Part shown: positions 8,581 to 17,399 of the stretch, piece by piece | Layout of the letters: each line of letters starts with the position of its first letter | How positions within the stretch are numbered: position 1 is the first letter of the stretch | DNA from: RGIG1681 sp964646345 | GTDB taxonomy: Bacteria; Bacillota; Clostridia; Christensenellales; UBA1242 | Length of the DNA: 64,000 nt | Assembly (NCBI GenBank): GCA_964646345.1 | Contig: CAZYDU010000001.1 | Span: 124,001 to 188,000 of the forward strand | Direction of reading: 5' to 3' | Translations under genes and position numbers: made by a program | The notes under the pieces: generated by a model | What the model saw: the letters and a program-made list of their open reading frames with translations, nothing else | What the model was told of the DNA's origin: nothing | The model's database searches: none

Positions 8581-9780
8581 TTATTTTGCAAGTCTTGCAG
8601 TATCTTGAGCAATCATTAATTCTTCATCGGTTGGAATTACATAAATTTTAACTTTTGAATCATTAGATGAGATTACATTAACTTCGCCACGTTTAAAGTT
8701 TGTGTTTTTATCTTTATCAATAACAATACCCATACCTTGCAAGCCATCAAGCACAGCTTCACGATATTCTGAGCCATTTTCTCCAACACCAGCGGTAAAG
8801 CAAATAGCATCAACACTGCCAAGAGCTGCAAAGAATGAACCAATATATTTTTTAACTCTGTATGCATGCATTTTTAGTGACAATCTGCAAGCATCAGCTC
8901 TTTCACTTTGTTCATCAGAGTATGCAATTTCTTCAACATCTCTCATATCTCCTGAAATGCCTGAAACACCCAAAAGCCCACTCTTTTTGTTTAGATAGTT
9001 GATTGCTTCATGAATATTCATACCGGTTTTATTCATGATTGTTTCCAAAACTGAAGGGTCAACATCACCACTTCTTGTTCCCATCATAACACCTTCAAGT
9101 GGAGTATAACCCATGGTTGTATCAATACATTTACCATTAGAAACAGCTGAAAGTGATGCACCATTTCCGATATGACAAATAATAAAGTTACCTTTCTTGC
9201 CTTCCAATTTTTCAAGTTCACCAGCAATAAATCTGTGACTTGTTCCGTGGAAGCCATATTTTCTAATTCCCCAATTTTTATATGCGTCCATTGGCAAGCC
9301 ATACATATAAGCATAATCTGGCATGGTCGAATGGAATGTAGTATCAAATACTGCAACTTGTGGAACACCTGGCAAAAGTTCTTCGCAAGCTTTGATACCA
9401 GCAATGTTAGCTGGTTGATGAAGTGGACCAAGTGGAATAAGTGACTCAATTTTTTCTAAAACATCTTTTGTAATTAACACTGAGTCATTAAACAATTCCC
9501 CAGCATGCAAAACTCTATGACCTACAGCATCAATATCTTTAAGTGATGTTACTTCTGGAACAACATCGCTAACCAAACAATTAAATACAACCTTAAGTGC
9601 TTCGGTATGGTTTGGCATAGCAACTTCTTCTACAGTCTTTTTGCCATTTGTTTTATTGGTATGACGACCATCAATACCAATTCTTTCACAAAGACCCTTT
9701 GTGATTACTTTTTGCTCTTCTGTGTCCATCAACTGATATTTTAATGATGAACTTCCTGCATTAACAACTAAAACTTTCAT
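8581..9780 (-). CDS. ackA: Acetate kinase
   Basis: AckA transfers phosphate from acetyl-phosphate to ADP, giving acetate and ATP, the last step of the fermentative Pta-AckA route. The 399-residue protein shows the opening VLVVNAGSSSLKYQL, the HHPLHQ-like loop (LGPLHQPANI), FDTTFHSTMP, the catalytic region KYGFHGTSHR, and the phosphate-binding IICHIGNGASLSA and DTTMGYTPLEG. It is full length and cytoplasmic. It starts 15 bp after the pta stop with AAGGAG upstream, so pta-ackA is an operon read from the promoter at 10849-10877. Confidence 0.98.
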   Translation of the reverse strand: MKVLVVNAGSSSLKYQLMDTEEQKVITKGLCERIGIDGRHTNKTNGKKTVEEVAMPNHTEALKVVFNCLVSDVVPEVTSLKDIDAVGHRVLHAGELFNDSVLITKDVLEKIESLIPLGPLHQPANIAGIKACEELLPGVPQVAVFDTTFHSTMPDYAYMYGLPMDAYKNWGIRKYGFHGTSHRFIAGELEKLEGKKGNFIICHIGNGASLSAVSNGKCIDTTMGYTPLEGVMMGTRSGDVDPSVLETIMNKTGMNIHEAINYLNKKSGLLGVSGISGDMRDVEEIAYSDEQSERADACRLSLKMHAYRVKKYIGSFFAALGSVDAICFTAGVGENGSEYREAVLDGLQGMGIVIDKDKNTNFKRGEVNVISSNDSKVKIYVIPTDEELMIAQDTARLAK

Positions 9781-9795
9781 AAATTTCTCCTTTTA

Positions 9796-10797
9796 TTATA
9801 ATGATTGAAGTATTGTAACAGCCATATTTAACACAATTTCATCAGCTGTTGTACCACGAGATAAATCATTTACTGGTTGATTTAGACCTTGCAGAATTGG
9901 TCCAATAGCCTTAACACCTGCCAATCTTTGAACAAGCTTGTAAGCAATATTTCCTGCATTTAAATCTGGGAATACCAAAACATTTGCCCTTCCTTCAAGT
10001 GGAGAACCTGGAGCTTTTTGTTTTGCTACCGATTCAACAAGTGATGCATCGGCTTGAAGTTCGCCATCAACAACAAGTTCTGGATATCTTTCTTTTATAA
10101 TGTTATATGCTCTTTTTACTTTGCAAACACTTTCATCAGTCATTTCATCGCCTGATTTTGATGAATAAGTTAAAAGTGCAACCTTTGGTGTTTCAATTCC
10201 ACAAATTTTTCTAGCTGTTTCGCTTGCAAGGATTGCAATCTCAGCCAAATCTTCATCTGTTGGATTTGGAACAACTCCGCAATCTGTAAATACCAAAAAT
10301 CCATTTTCGCCAAATTTTTCAGCATCTGGAGATTCCATAACAAACACTGATGATACTTTTTTAACACCCGGTTTTGTTTTTACAATTTGGAATGCTGGAC
10401 GAAGAACGTCAGCCGTGTGATTTATTGCACCAGAAACAACACCGTCAGCATCGCCAAGTCTGAGCATAAGCATTGCATAGTTTAATTTATTGTTAACTTG
10501 AGCTTTGGCTTGTTCTTCAGTCATACCCTTTGCTTTTCTGAGCTCGTATAAAGCATTAGCGTATTCCATTTTTTTATCAGTATCTTCTTCGACATCAATG
10601 ATTTCAATATTTTTTAACATTTCTTGGCTATATCTTGAGCTTAACTCTTTTTTACCAAGCAATATTACTTTGCAAAGACCCATTTCAGCTGCTTTTCCAG
10701 TAGCTTCCAAAACTCTTTCGTCTTCTGATTCAGTTAAAACAATTCTTTTTTGCGTTTGTTTTGCACGCTCGATTAGTTGATCAAAAACATTTAACAT
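9796..10797 (-). CDS. pta: Phosphate acetyltransferase
   Basis: Pta interconverts acetyl-CoA and acetyl-phosphate. The 333-residue protein is the short, single-domain form. It begins MLNVFDQLIERAKQTQKRIVL and contains the family's DGVVSGAINHTADVLRPAFQ, FADCGV-like segment FTDCGVVPNPT, and the PS00-type end ANVLVFPDLNAGNIAYKL. The frame is open 21 codons further upstream, but the start at 10797 has GGAG nearby and fits the family. It is co-transcribed with ackA. The promoter overlaps that of tmcAL on the other strand. Confidence 0.97.
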   Translation of the reverse strand: MLNVFDQLIERAKQTQKRIVLTESEDERVLEATGKAAEMGLCKVILLGKKELSSRYSQEMLKNIEIIDVEEDTDKKMEYANALYELRKAKGMTEEQAKAQVNNKLNYAMLMLRLGDADGVVSGAINHTADVLRPAFQIVKTKPGVKKVSSVFVMESPDAEKFGENGFLVFTDCGVVPNPTDEDLAEIAILASETARKICGIETPKVALLTYSSKSGDEMTDESVCKVKRAYNIIKERYPELVVDGELQADASLVESVAKQKAPGSPLEGRANVLVFPDLNAGNIAYKLVQRLAGVKAIGPILQGLNQPVNDLSRGTTADEIVLNMAVTILQSL

Positions 10798-10816
10798 TTT
10801 CTTTTCTCCAATTTTA

Positions 10817-10877
10817 TTGATTATAAACCAATTTTGTTTATAATAGACAATATACACCAAGCATGAAATTTTATCAA
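10817..10877. promoter_or_regulatory. Overlapping divergent promoters of pta-ackA and tmcAL
   Basis: For pta on the minus strand: TTGATA (10872-10877), 17 bp, TATATT (10849-10854). For tmcAL on the plus strand: TTGATT (10817-10822), 16 bp, TATAAT (10839-10844). The two promoters face away from each other and are interleaved, so RNA polymerase or a regulator at one could affect the other. Confidence 0.65.
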
Positions 10878-10895
10878 GCGAATAAGGAGTAAATT

Positions 10896-12074
10896 ATGCA
10901 ATTTTGTGGAATTATATGTGAATTTAACCCGTTTCATAATGGTCATAAGTACCTAATAAATGAAGCTAAAAAGCTAACAAATGAACCTGTTGTTTGTTTA
11001 ATGAGCGGAGATTTTGTTCAACGTGGCTCGCCCGCTATCCAAGAAAAATATATTCGTGCAAAAAATGCCATTGATGGCGGAGCAGATTGCGTTTTGGAAC
11101 TTCCAACAGTATTTGCTTGCTCAAATGCTGAAAATTTTTCATTGGGTGCTGTTAGAATTTTATCTGCTCTAAATGCCACGCACCTAGCTTTTGGAATTGA
11201 AAACACGAGTCTTGAATATTTGCAAAAAATTGCAGAAATAAAATATAACAATTCCACAGAATTTCAAAACTGCTTTAAAAATGAAATAGAAAATGGATTT
11301 AACTATAATACTGCCATAAAACGAGCAATTTCAAAAGAACTTGGAGACGAAAATTCTGCTGAAATTTTATCTAAGCCAAACAATATTTTAGCGATTGAAT
11401 ATCTAACCGCCATCAAAAAACTTGGTTCGAAAATTATTCCTATTGCAATCAATAGAGTCGATAATGGTTATAACTCAATTCTTGAAAAAAATGAATACTT
11501 ATCTGCCAGCGGAATACGTGACAGACTTAAAGAAAATCAAAATGTATCACAGTTTGTGCCAAATGCCATAGATTTAAATCAAATCTTTAATAATAAACAA
11601 AAAACAATATTTGACACACTTTCTCTTTTCAAGATTAGAACAACCCCGCCAACGGAACTTGAAAAATTTTATGATTATAGTGAAGGCATTGAATATAGAA
11701 TAAAAAAACAATCGGATATTGCAAAATCTTTAAGTGAACTAGAAGAAATGGTCGCAACCCCAAGATTTAGACGTGCTAGAGTTCAAAAACTTTTAATCTA
11801 TCCAATTCTCGGTATAACAAAAAATATAGAAGCACAATCAAAACAAGCCAAGCCAGCGGTAAAAGTTTTGGCAATATCAAAAAAATTTAAATCATTTTTA
11901 TCAGAAACAAAAAAAATTAAAGTGAATTTAATAGCCACAAACAAAGATTATGAAAAACTAAATAAATCTCAAAAGAAAATTATTGACATTGACCTAAATG
12001 CTAGCAATCTATATAACACCATTATAAGCAATCAAAATAATAATGATAAAAAAACAGGAACTTTATTTTTATAA
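10896..12074 (+). CDS. tmcAL: tRNA(Met) cytidine acetate ligase TmcAL (YlbM family)
   Basis: TmcAL acetylates the wobble cytidine (C34) of elongator tRNA-Met using free acetate and ATP. The 392-residue protein opens MQFCGIICEFNPFHNGH. The HNGH box of nucleotidyltransferases is at about residue 14. VVCLMSGDFVQRGSPAI and a YLSASGIRDRL signature segment (ISxxxxR-like) follow, and a helical C-terminal half binds tRNA in the family. AAGGAG precedes the start. It diverges from pta-ackA, whose product acetate is this enzyme's substrate. In Bacillus the same gene (ylbM) stands near ylbJ, rsmD and rpmF, as here. The last codons overlap the terminator hairpin. Confidence 0.93.
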   Translation: MQFCGIICEFNPFHNGHKYLINEAKKLTNEPVVCLMSGDFVQRGSPAIQEKYIRAKNAIDGGADCVLELPTVFACSNAENFSLGAVRILSALNATHLAFGIENTSLEYLQKIAEIKYNNSTEFQNCFKNEIENGFNYNTAIKRAISKELGDENSAEILSKPNNILAIEYLTAIKKLGSKIIPIAINRVDNGYNSILEKNEYLSASGIRDRLKENQNVSQFVPNAIDLNQIFNNKQKTIFDTLSLFKIRTTPPTELEKFYDYSEGIEYRIKKQSDIAKSLSELEEMVATPRFRRARVQKLLIYPILGITKNIEAQSKQAKPAVKVLAISKKFKSFLSETKKIKVNLIATNKDYEKLNKSQKKIIDIDLNASNLYNTIISNQNNNDKKTGTLFL

Positions 12075-12092
12075 AGTTCCCTTTTTCTATTT
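12050..12092. terminator. Bidirectional terminator between tmcAL and the PnuC-like gene
   Basis: Arms GGAACTTTA (12057-12065) and TAAAGTTCC (12072-12080) form a perfect nine-pair stem. T runs follow on both strands (CTTTTT on plus; the complement of AAAAAAAC on minus). The stem overlaps the last tmcAL codons and serves the convergent gene as well. Confidence 0.9.
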
Positions 12093-12887
12093 TGATTTTT
12101 TATAAACTTTCAATTTTTGCTCAATAACTTTCTCGTTTTCAATTTTCTGATATTGCTCACAAATTCTCATGTACTCATTTTCATAAGTTGCTTTTTGATA
12201 GACATTTGTTACTACATCAAATACAAGATAAGATAAATACAAAACCGCAATAATTATAAGTTCGAAATTTTGATACTCAACTGCACCAACAACCCATAAA
12301 ATTATGCTCAAAATTAAAGCAAAAGCTCTATAGTAATAATAATCGTTATATCTTTCATTTCTAAGCAATGCTGAAGCCACCAAAAGACCAGCACTTGTAG
12401 CATCAAGAATTGCAAACCTAGCACCCAGTCCAACGTCAAGCATATAAAGCATAGCCGACAAAAATACGGTAAAAATTACATATAAAACCTGATATTGGTC
12501 TTCCATTTCTTTTCGGATTTGAACGAAACTTCCGCCATAATATGTTTTAGTTAAAGCAAACATTTGGAAAGGTATATAAAAGCCAATATAAATTATTGCA
12601 TTTGAATAAAACCTAAAGTTACACGCCAATGCAAAATACATGGCAGATACAACAACACAGAAAACAACCGAAATTTTATTGTCAAGTTTAACATAAAAAT
12701 TCCAAAGCATGCCAAATAAAAGGACTAAAAATGCAACCGGTGAACTAAATCCAGCCAGCCAACAAAACAATCCGAAAAACGACATTAGTGATGTTAAAAC
12801 AAGTTTGAACATTTTGTATTTTTCCGTCTCAGGCTTAATGATTTGACCATCGAAATAATCATAAAAAAATTTCTTTTGATTTGCCAT
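12087..12887 (-). CDS. PnuC-like membrane transporter (probable nicotinamide riboside/NMN uptake)
   Basis: A 266-residue membrane protein with about seven hydrophobic segments and a charged C-terminal tail. The segment FAILDATSAGLLVASALL followed by a short polar stretch and YRAFALILSIILW resembles the PnuC pattern in which an aspartate-containing helix precedes a W-rich helix. PnuC proteins facilitate uptake of nicotinamide riboside for NAD synthesis. I assign the family from pattern only; an unrelated seven-helix protein is the alternative. AGGAG precedes the start. It stands alone, between a bidirectional terminator and the divergent ylbJ-like gene. No NiaR-type or NAD riboswitch signal was recognised upstream. 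Confidence 0.5.
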   Translation of the reverse strand: MANQKKFFYDYFDGQIIKPETEKYKMFKLVLTSLMSFFGLFCWLAGFSSPVAFLVLLFGMLWNFYVKLDNKISVVFCVVVSAMYFALACNFRFYSNAIIYIGFYIPFQMFALTKTYYGGSFVQIRKEMEDQYQVLYVIFTVFLSAMLYMLDVGLGARFAILDATSAGLLVASALLRNERYNDYYYYRAFALILSIILWVVGAVEYQNFELIIIAVLYLSYLVFDVVTNVYQKATYENEYMRICEQYQKIENEKVIEQKLKVYKKSK

Positions 12888-12931
12888 AACTTTCTCCTAA
12901 TTTACACAATTATTTTAGCATATATTTTAAT

Positions 12932-13954
12932 ATGACAAAAACAAATTTAGCAAAAAAAACAAAATTTTTTATTTTTAGCATTAAGAGAAATTTATCAAGC
13001 ATAACTTTTTCATGTTTAGTGCTATTTATAATGTTCTTAATTATTTCAAACCCCGCACTATTTTCCGGGTCGACAATCTCTGGCATAAAACTTTTTTTCT
13101 ATTCAGTTTTACCTGGACTATTTCCATTTATGTTTTTAACAAAAGTCTTAACTGAAATCGGTACAGTTTTTAAAGTTTCAAATAAATTAAACAATGTTTC
13201 AAACAAATTATTTGGAACTCCAGGTGTATCTTTATATTGTTTTGCAATGAGCATTCTTTCAGGATATCCGATTGGTGCAAAAATCATTAGTGACCTTTAT
13301 CAAAAAAATATGATTACTCAAAAAGACGCAAAAAAAATGTCAATTTTTTGCACAACATCAGGTCCAATATTTGTTATTGGCGCAGTTGGAGTCGGAATGC
13401 TCAAAAGCTTTAAATATGGCGTGATTATTTATATTTCGCATATTTTATCAAGCATCATTTCTGGGTTTGTTTATAATATTTTAAGCAAAAGTAAAACTGA
13501 AAAACAAGAAAAAATATTTACTCCTGTAAGTCCAAAAGAAAATATTTTTGCAAATTGCCTAAACGATACTATTGTTTCTTTATTTTTGGTTGGCGGATAT
13601 ATTACAATATTTTATCTACTAACAGAAATACTTAATCTTTTGGGAATTGTTACATTTTTATCTAAGACTTTGGAAAATTGTTTTTCAAAATTAAATTTAA
13701 GTTCAATTAACTTCAAAGGTTTAATATATGGCTTGGTGGAAGTTACGCATGGAATTAAAGAAATTTCTTCAGGTCAAATTGTTAGCATTCCTTTAATTTG
13801 TGGACTAATTTCATTTAGCGGAGCTTCAATAATAATGCAATCCATGTCATTTTTAAAAACCACACAAATAAAAACACACACTTTTATATTTTCAAAGTGT
13901 GTGCAAATGATTTTATCTATTATTTTATGCAAAATAATAATTACGATTCTTTAA
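12932..13954 (+). CDS. ylbJ: YlbJ/SpoVV-like sporulation integral membrane protein
   Basis: A 340-residue polytopic membrane protein. It shows family features: FFYSVLPGLFPFMFLTKVL near the N-terminus, then SILSGYPIGAKIISDLY and FCTTSGPIFVIGAVGVGML, which match the nucleoside-recognition/Gate-type core of YlbJ. In Bacillus the orthologue (SpoVV) acts in the mother cell in moving dipicolinic acid toward the forespore; that role here is by homology. Neighbouring tmcAL (ylbM), rsmD (ylbH) and rpmF reproduce the Bacillus ylb order. No ribosome binding site is visible before the start at 12932. Its last 14 bp overlap the end of the convergent coiled-coil gene. Confidence 0.8.
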   Translation: MTKTNLAKKTKFFIFSIKRNLSSITFSCLVLFIMFLIISNPALFSGSTISGIKLFFYSVLPGLFPFMFLTKVLTEIGTVFKVSNKLNNVSNKLFGTPGVSLYCFAMSILSGYPIGAKIISDLYQKNMITQKDAKKMSIFCTTSGPIFVIGAVGVGMLKSFKYGVIIYISHILSSIISGFVYNILSKSKTEKQEKIFTPVSPKENIFANCLNDTIVSLFLVGGYITIFYLLTEILNLLGIVTFLSKTLENCFSKLNLSSINFKGLIYGLVEVTHGIKEISSGQIVSIPLICGLISFSGASIIMQSMSFLKTTQIKTHTFIFSKCVQMILSIILCKIIITIL

Positions 13955-14444
13955 ATGTTTCCGTCTCATCATCTGGAATATCTGAGTTTTTCACATTGTT
14001 AATTGCCGACTCTAGTTCATCACGATTGCGTTTAACAACTTCCAAATTTTGGTCAAGATAAAGTTCAACTGATTTTAAAAGTTTGTCAACATTTTCTTTT
14101 GTTACAGCAAAAAGCTGGTCACATTTTCTATTTGCTCTCTGCAAAGTTTCATCAGCTATTCTTTCGCTACGTTTTTTTATTTCAGAAGCATTTACAAGTT
14201 GTTCTGCTCTATATTCAGCTTCAGCAATAATATGTTTTGCTTCAGATTGTGCATTATTTAGTATCTGCTCTTTTTTGGACAATACATAACTTGCCTCTTG
14301 AATAGCCTGTGGCAAATTTGCCCTGATTTCAGCTATTAAAGATGCACATTTATCCATATTAACAAGAGTTTTTTTGCTCCACAAAAAGTTTTTTGAATTA
14401 GCAAACTCTCGTTCCAAAGCATCAATAATTTGATTGATTTCCAT
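13941..14444 (-). CDS. Coiled-coil protein of unknown function
   Basis: A 167-residue hydrophilic protein. Residues 40-145 are almost continuously helical, with alternating A/E/K/R/L heptads such as EAKHIIAEAEYRAEQLVNAS. This resembles ATP-synthase b-subunit or V-ATPase H-subunit-type stalks and DivIVA-like filaments, but no family motif settles it. There is no membrane segment. It starts 2 bp after the end of rsmD and has AAGGAT upstream, so it belongs to the rsmD transcript. In many Clostridia a similar coiled-coil gene stands beside rsmD and coaD; coaD is not seen here. Function unknown. Confidence 0.7.
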   Translation of the reverse strand: MEINQIIDALEREFANSKNFLWSKKTLVNMDKCASLIAEIRANLPQAIQEASYVLSKKEQILNNAQSEAKHIIAEAEYRAEQLVNASEIKKRSERIADETLQRANRKCDQLFAVTKENVDKLLKSVELYLDQNLEVVKRNRDELESAINNVKNSDIPDDETETFKES

Positions 14445-14446
14445 AT

Positions 14447-15001
14447 TTATCCTTTTTTGTTAAAGACCAGCACGTCAACATATGCAATGCCGTATTTCTT
14501 TGACTTCTTTATTATATAACACTCGGGCAGATTTTGCAAGTCATTTGCAAATTTATGTTCAACAACAATAACTGCTTCTTCTTCGAGCAAATTATTCTTA
14601 TTTAATAGTTCTAATGATTTTATTGCATAATCACTATCATATGGCGGGTCAAGGTAAACTAAATTAAACTTCTTATTTTTCTTTGAAAACTCAGAAATAG
14701 CATCAACAAAATTAGATTTGATAATCTCAAACTTTTCCGACATTCTTATTGTATTCTGTTTTATTGTTTTTATTGCCTTATCTTGTTGGTCAACAAAATA
14801 AACTTCACTTGCACCCCTGCTAATACATTCCACACCAAATGCCCCACTACCAGCAAAAAGGTCCAATACTTTCGCACCAGCAATTTTATCAAATATCAAA
14901 TTAAAAACCGATTCCTTAACCCTTGCAAGAGTTGGCCTTGTTTCGCTTGAATCAACAGCAATAAGTTTTCTAGCTCTATACTTTCCCGTTATGATTTGCA
15001 T
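14447..15001 (-). CDS. rsmD: 16S rRNA (guanine(966)-N(2))-methyltransferase RsmD
   Basis: RsmD methylates G966 of 16S rRNA on the assembled small subunit. The 184-residue protein begins MQIITGKYRARKLIAVDSSETRPT, the conserved RNA-binding N-terminus. SAM-binding motif I is VLDLFAGSGAFGVECISRGA (about residue 41) and the catalytic D-P-P-Y is LVYLDPPYDSDYA (about residue 117). GGAG precedes the start. It leads a two-gene unit with the coiled-coil protein. coaD, the usual partner downstream of rsmD, is missing. Confidence 0.94.
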   Translation of the reverse strand: MQIITGKYRARKLIAVDSSETRPTLARVKESVFNLIFDKIAGAKVLDLFAGSGAFGVECISRGASEVYFVDQQDKAIKTIKQNTIRMSEKFEIIKSNFVDAISEFSKKNKKFNLVYLDPPYDSDYAIKSLELLNKNNLLEEEAVIVVEHKFANDLQNLPECYIIKKSKKYGIAYVDVLVFNKKG

Positions 15002-15188
15002 ATAGTCTCCTTACTTTTTTTACAAACGTATTATAGCATAAATTCATAAAATATAAAATATATTTTTATTATTTTTAAAATACATATTCACTACAGTTAA
15101 AAATTAAAAATTTTAATAATTGCCGTTAAATTGAATAAATTTTATTATTTTTTGCACTGTTTTGCGTTTTTATATTTATTTAACGAAA

Positions 15189-15215
15189 TAAAAAAGACAC
15201 CTTATTGGTGTCTTT
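15189..15215 (-). terminator. Terminator of metG
   Basis: Arms AAAGACACC (15193-15201) and GGTGTCTTT (15207-15215) give a nine-pair stem with a five-base loop. The complement of an A run follows as T on the minus strand. It begins 5 bp after the metG stop. Confidence 0.92.
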
Positions 15216-15219
15216 AGAA

Positions 15220-16812
15220 TTAATTATTTTCTTCTGTTATTTTTGCAAGTTCTTCAAATTCTTTATCTGCATCAATTCTTGGAAAAAGGATACCAATTTC
15301 ATCTACAGCATTTCCTGTCTTTAATGCATAAAATTCTTTAGCATCTTTATAAAGTTTTTCTTTTACTTGCAAAGCTGATAAAACCTTTTCAGAAGCGTCA
15401 GGCAAAAATGCCGATAAAAGAATTGTTCCAATTCTAACCGCTTCAAGCAAGTTTCTTAATACTGTGTCAAGACGTTTTTGTTTTGTTTCATCTTTTGCTA
15501 GTCTATAAGGTTCAGTTACTTCAATATATTTGTTTGCCTTTGAAAAAATATCAAAAATTGAACCAAGTGCTTTTGAAACATCAAAATTAGTTTCAATATG
15601 TTTTTTTGTTTCGCTAACAGCAGAATGAATTGTCGTGATTAAATCCTTGTCAATTTCTTCTTGAGATTCTTCATATTCAGGAATAATAGAGTTTCTATAT
15701 TTTTTAAGCATTGAGAAAGTTCTTGAAACAAGGTTGCCGTAGTTATTTGCAAGGTCACTATTAATTGTGCTGAAGAATAACTCTGTTGAGTAGTTTCCAT
15801 CACTTCCGAAAGGAATTTCACGAAGCAAAATATATCTAACACTATCAGCAGAATATCTTGGAACTAAAATTCTTGGGTCAACACATTCAGTGCTGTTAAC
15901 AGTCTTACTCTTTGATAATTTATCTCCACCAAACAACAACCAACCGTGACCAAACACACGCTTAGGCAAAGGAATATCCAAAGCCATCAAAATTGCTGGC
16001 CAAATTATTGCATGGAAACGTACAATTTCTTTTCCAACAATATGCACATCAGCTGGCCAATATTTTTTGTAAAGTTCATCATTGTCTGCACCAAACCCAA
16101 GACCCGTGATATAATTTGTTAAAGCATCAATCCAAACATAAACCGTATGTTTTGGGTCAAAGTCAACAGGAATACCCCATTTTACACTAGTTCTTGAAAC
16201 ACATAAATCAGATAGTCCAGGTTTAATGAAATTGTTAACCATTTCATTAACACGAGATTGTGGTTGCAAAAATTCAGGATTATTTTTGTAAAGGTCTAAA
16301 AGTTTATCGCCAAATTCTGAAAGTTTGAAAAAGTACGCTTCTTCTTCTTGATCAATAACTTCTCTATGACAATCCGGACATTTTCCATCAATTAATTGAG
16401 ATTCTGTCCAAAACGATTCACATGGAACACAATACTTGCCTTTGTAAGCAGACTTATAGATGTAACCTTTATCATAAAGTTGTTTAAAAATCTTTTGAAC
16501 ACCTGCAACGTGATAATCATCAGTGGTTCTTATAAATTTATCGTAATTAATATTTAAAAGTTTCCAAAGATTTTTCGCATCGGCAATCATTTCGTCCAAA
16601 TATTCAATTTCACTCTTGCCTGCATTTTTTGCAGTTTGTGCAATCTTTTGACCATGCTCATCTGTGCCAGTCATAAAGAAAACATCTTTGTCTAATAATT
16701 TATTAAATCTTGCGAGAGCATCGCAAATAACAGTAGTGTAACAATTTCCAAGTGTAAATTTTCTACTTGGATAATAAATTGGTGTGGTAATATAAAATTT
16801 TTCTTTTTCCAT
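15220..16812 (-). CDS. metG: Methionyl-tRNA synthetase
   Basis: MetRS charges initiator and elongator tRNA-Met. The 530-residue protein has the HIGH-class region PIYYPSRKFTLGN (residues 11-23), a zinc knuckle CVPCESFWTESQ ... CPDCHRE (about residues 128-150), and the KMSKS loop in the form DKLSKSKT. The anticodon-binding helical domain fills the C-terminal 150 residues. It lacks the C-terminal EMAP/Trbp111-like dimerisation domain of the longer form, so it is the short type. AGGAG lies at the base of a long leader hairpin. The promoter is at 16931-16959. It is a single-gene unit with its own terminator. Confidence 0.96.
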   Translation of the reverse strand: MEKEKFYITTPIYYPSRKFTLGNCYTTVICDALARFNKLLDKDVFFMTGTDEHGQKIAQTAKNAGKSEIEYLDEMIADAKNLWKLLNINYDKFIRTTDDYHVAGVQKIFKQLYDKGYIYKSAYKGKYCVPCESFWTESQLIDGKCPDCHREVIDQEEEAYFFKLSEFGDKLLDLYKNNPEFLQPQSRVNEMVNNFIKPGLSDLCVSRTSVKWGIPVDFDPKHTVYVWIDALTNYITGLGFGADNDELYKKYWPADVHIVGKEIVRFHAIIWPAILMALDIPLPKRVFGHGWLLFGGDKLSKSKTVNSTECVDPRILVPRYSADSVRYILLREIPFGSDGNYSTELFFSTINSDLANNYGNLVSRTFSMLKKYRNSIIPEYEESQEEIDKDLITTIHSAVSETKKHIETNFDVSKALGSIFDIFSKANKYIEVTEPYRLAKDETKQKRLDTVLRNLLEAVRIGTILLSAFLPDASEKVLSALQVKEKLYKDAKEFYALKTGNAVDEIGILFPRIDADKEFEELAKITEENN

Positions 16813-16819
16813 AATAAAA

Positions 16820-16959
16820 CTCCTAAAGGTAAATTTGTGTAAATTTAATTAAATCAAATTATTCACACATCACACCTTTAGATGACCCATATTTTTTGCT
16901 TAATATTATATAGTCTATAAACATGATGTTATTATAACAAATAAAAGACTAACTATCAA
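16820..16959 (-). promoter_or_regulatory. Promoter and ribosome-site hairpin leader of metG
   Basis: Minus-strand TTGATA (16954-16959), 17 bp and TATAAT (16931-16936) form the promoter. In the leader CTAAAGGT (complement of 16874-16881) pairs with ACCTTTAG (complement of 16823-16830). An inner stem pairs the complements of 16861-16869 and 16836-16844, with one G-U pair. The AGGAG ribosome site (complement of 16820-16824) starts within the outer stem. No T-box or SAM-box motif was seen. Confidence 0.6.
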
Positions 16960-17001
16960 GCAAAAACGGAAAAAATAAACAAAATTGCATAATGGAATAA
17001 C

Positions 17002-17244
17002 TTACTCAATCTCCAAATCTTCATTAATAAATAATTTATCATCTAAAAATTCAAGCAGAGTCATATTAAAACCACGAGCAAGTTGCATTACGGTTTTTAA
17101 TGTGATATTTTTATTCCTTTCATTCATTATACACATCATTGTCCCATGTAATATACCAGAATTTTGTTCCAATCTATAAAGTGACATATCCTTTTCTGCC
17201 AATAAGTTACTTATCCTTAACCCCACAGCTTTACATATATTCAT
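17002..17244 (-). CDS. Xre-family helix-turn-helix repressor
   Basis: An 80-residue Cro/cI-type DNA-binding protein. The first 65 residues form the helix-turn-helix domain: LRISNLLAEKDMSLYRLEQNS, then the recognition part ILHGTMMCIMNERNKNITLKTVMQLA. A short acidic tail follows. TTGGAG stands before the start. It diverges from the SLOG-type gene at 17400. Two GTAG-N6-CTAC palindromes in the 155 bp between them are likely operators. Probably an autoregulator and repressor of the neighbour (inference). Confidence 0.85.
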   Translation of the reverse strand: MNICKAVGLRISNLLAEKDMSLYRLEQNSGILHGTMMCIMNERNKNITLKTVMQLARGFNMTLLEFLDDKLFINEDLEIE

Positions 17245-17319
17245 AAAAACTCCAATAAGTATTTTTAACTATGTATTTATACTTACCCAAATTTTAACAA
17301 ATATATGATTTTATTTTAT

Positions 17320-17388
17320 GTAGTTATACCTACTTAAACATTTGGAGATTTTTATAATTATATTTATACTATAAGTAGTTAAATCTAC
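17320..17388 (+). promoter_or_regulatory. Promoter of the SLOG-type gene with two GTAG-N6-CTAC operators
   Basis: TTGGAG (17342-17347), 17 bp and TATACT (17365-17370) form a plus-strand promoter. The palindromes GTAGTTATACCTAC (17320-17333) and GTAGTTAAATCTAC (17375-17388) flank it, one upstream of the -35 box and one over the likely start point. This is a geometry expected for a repressor. The divergent Xre protein is the natural candidate binder. Confidence 0.6.
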
Positions 17389-17399
17389 ATAGGTGTTTT

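Noticed and set aside
16813..16930. T-box or SAM riboswitch before metG
   Set aside because: No AGGGUGG-type T-box, no specifier-loop layout and no SAM-box core were found in the roughly 110 nt leader.
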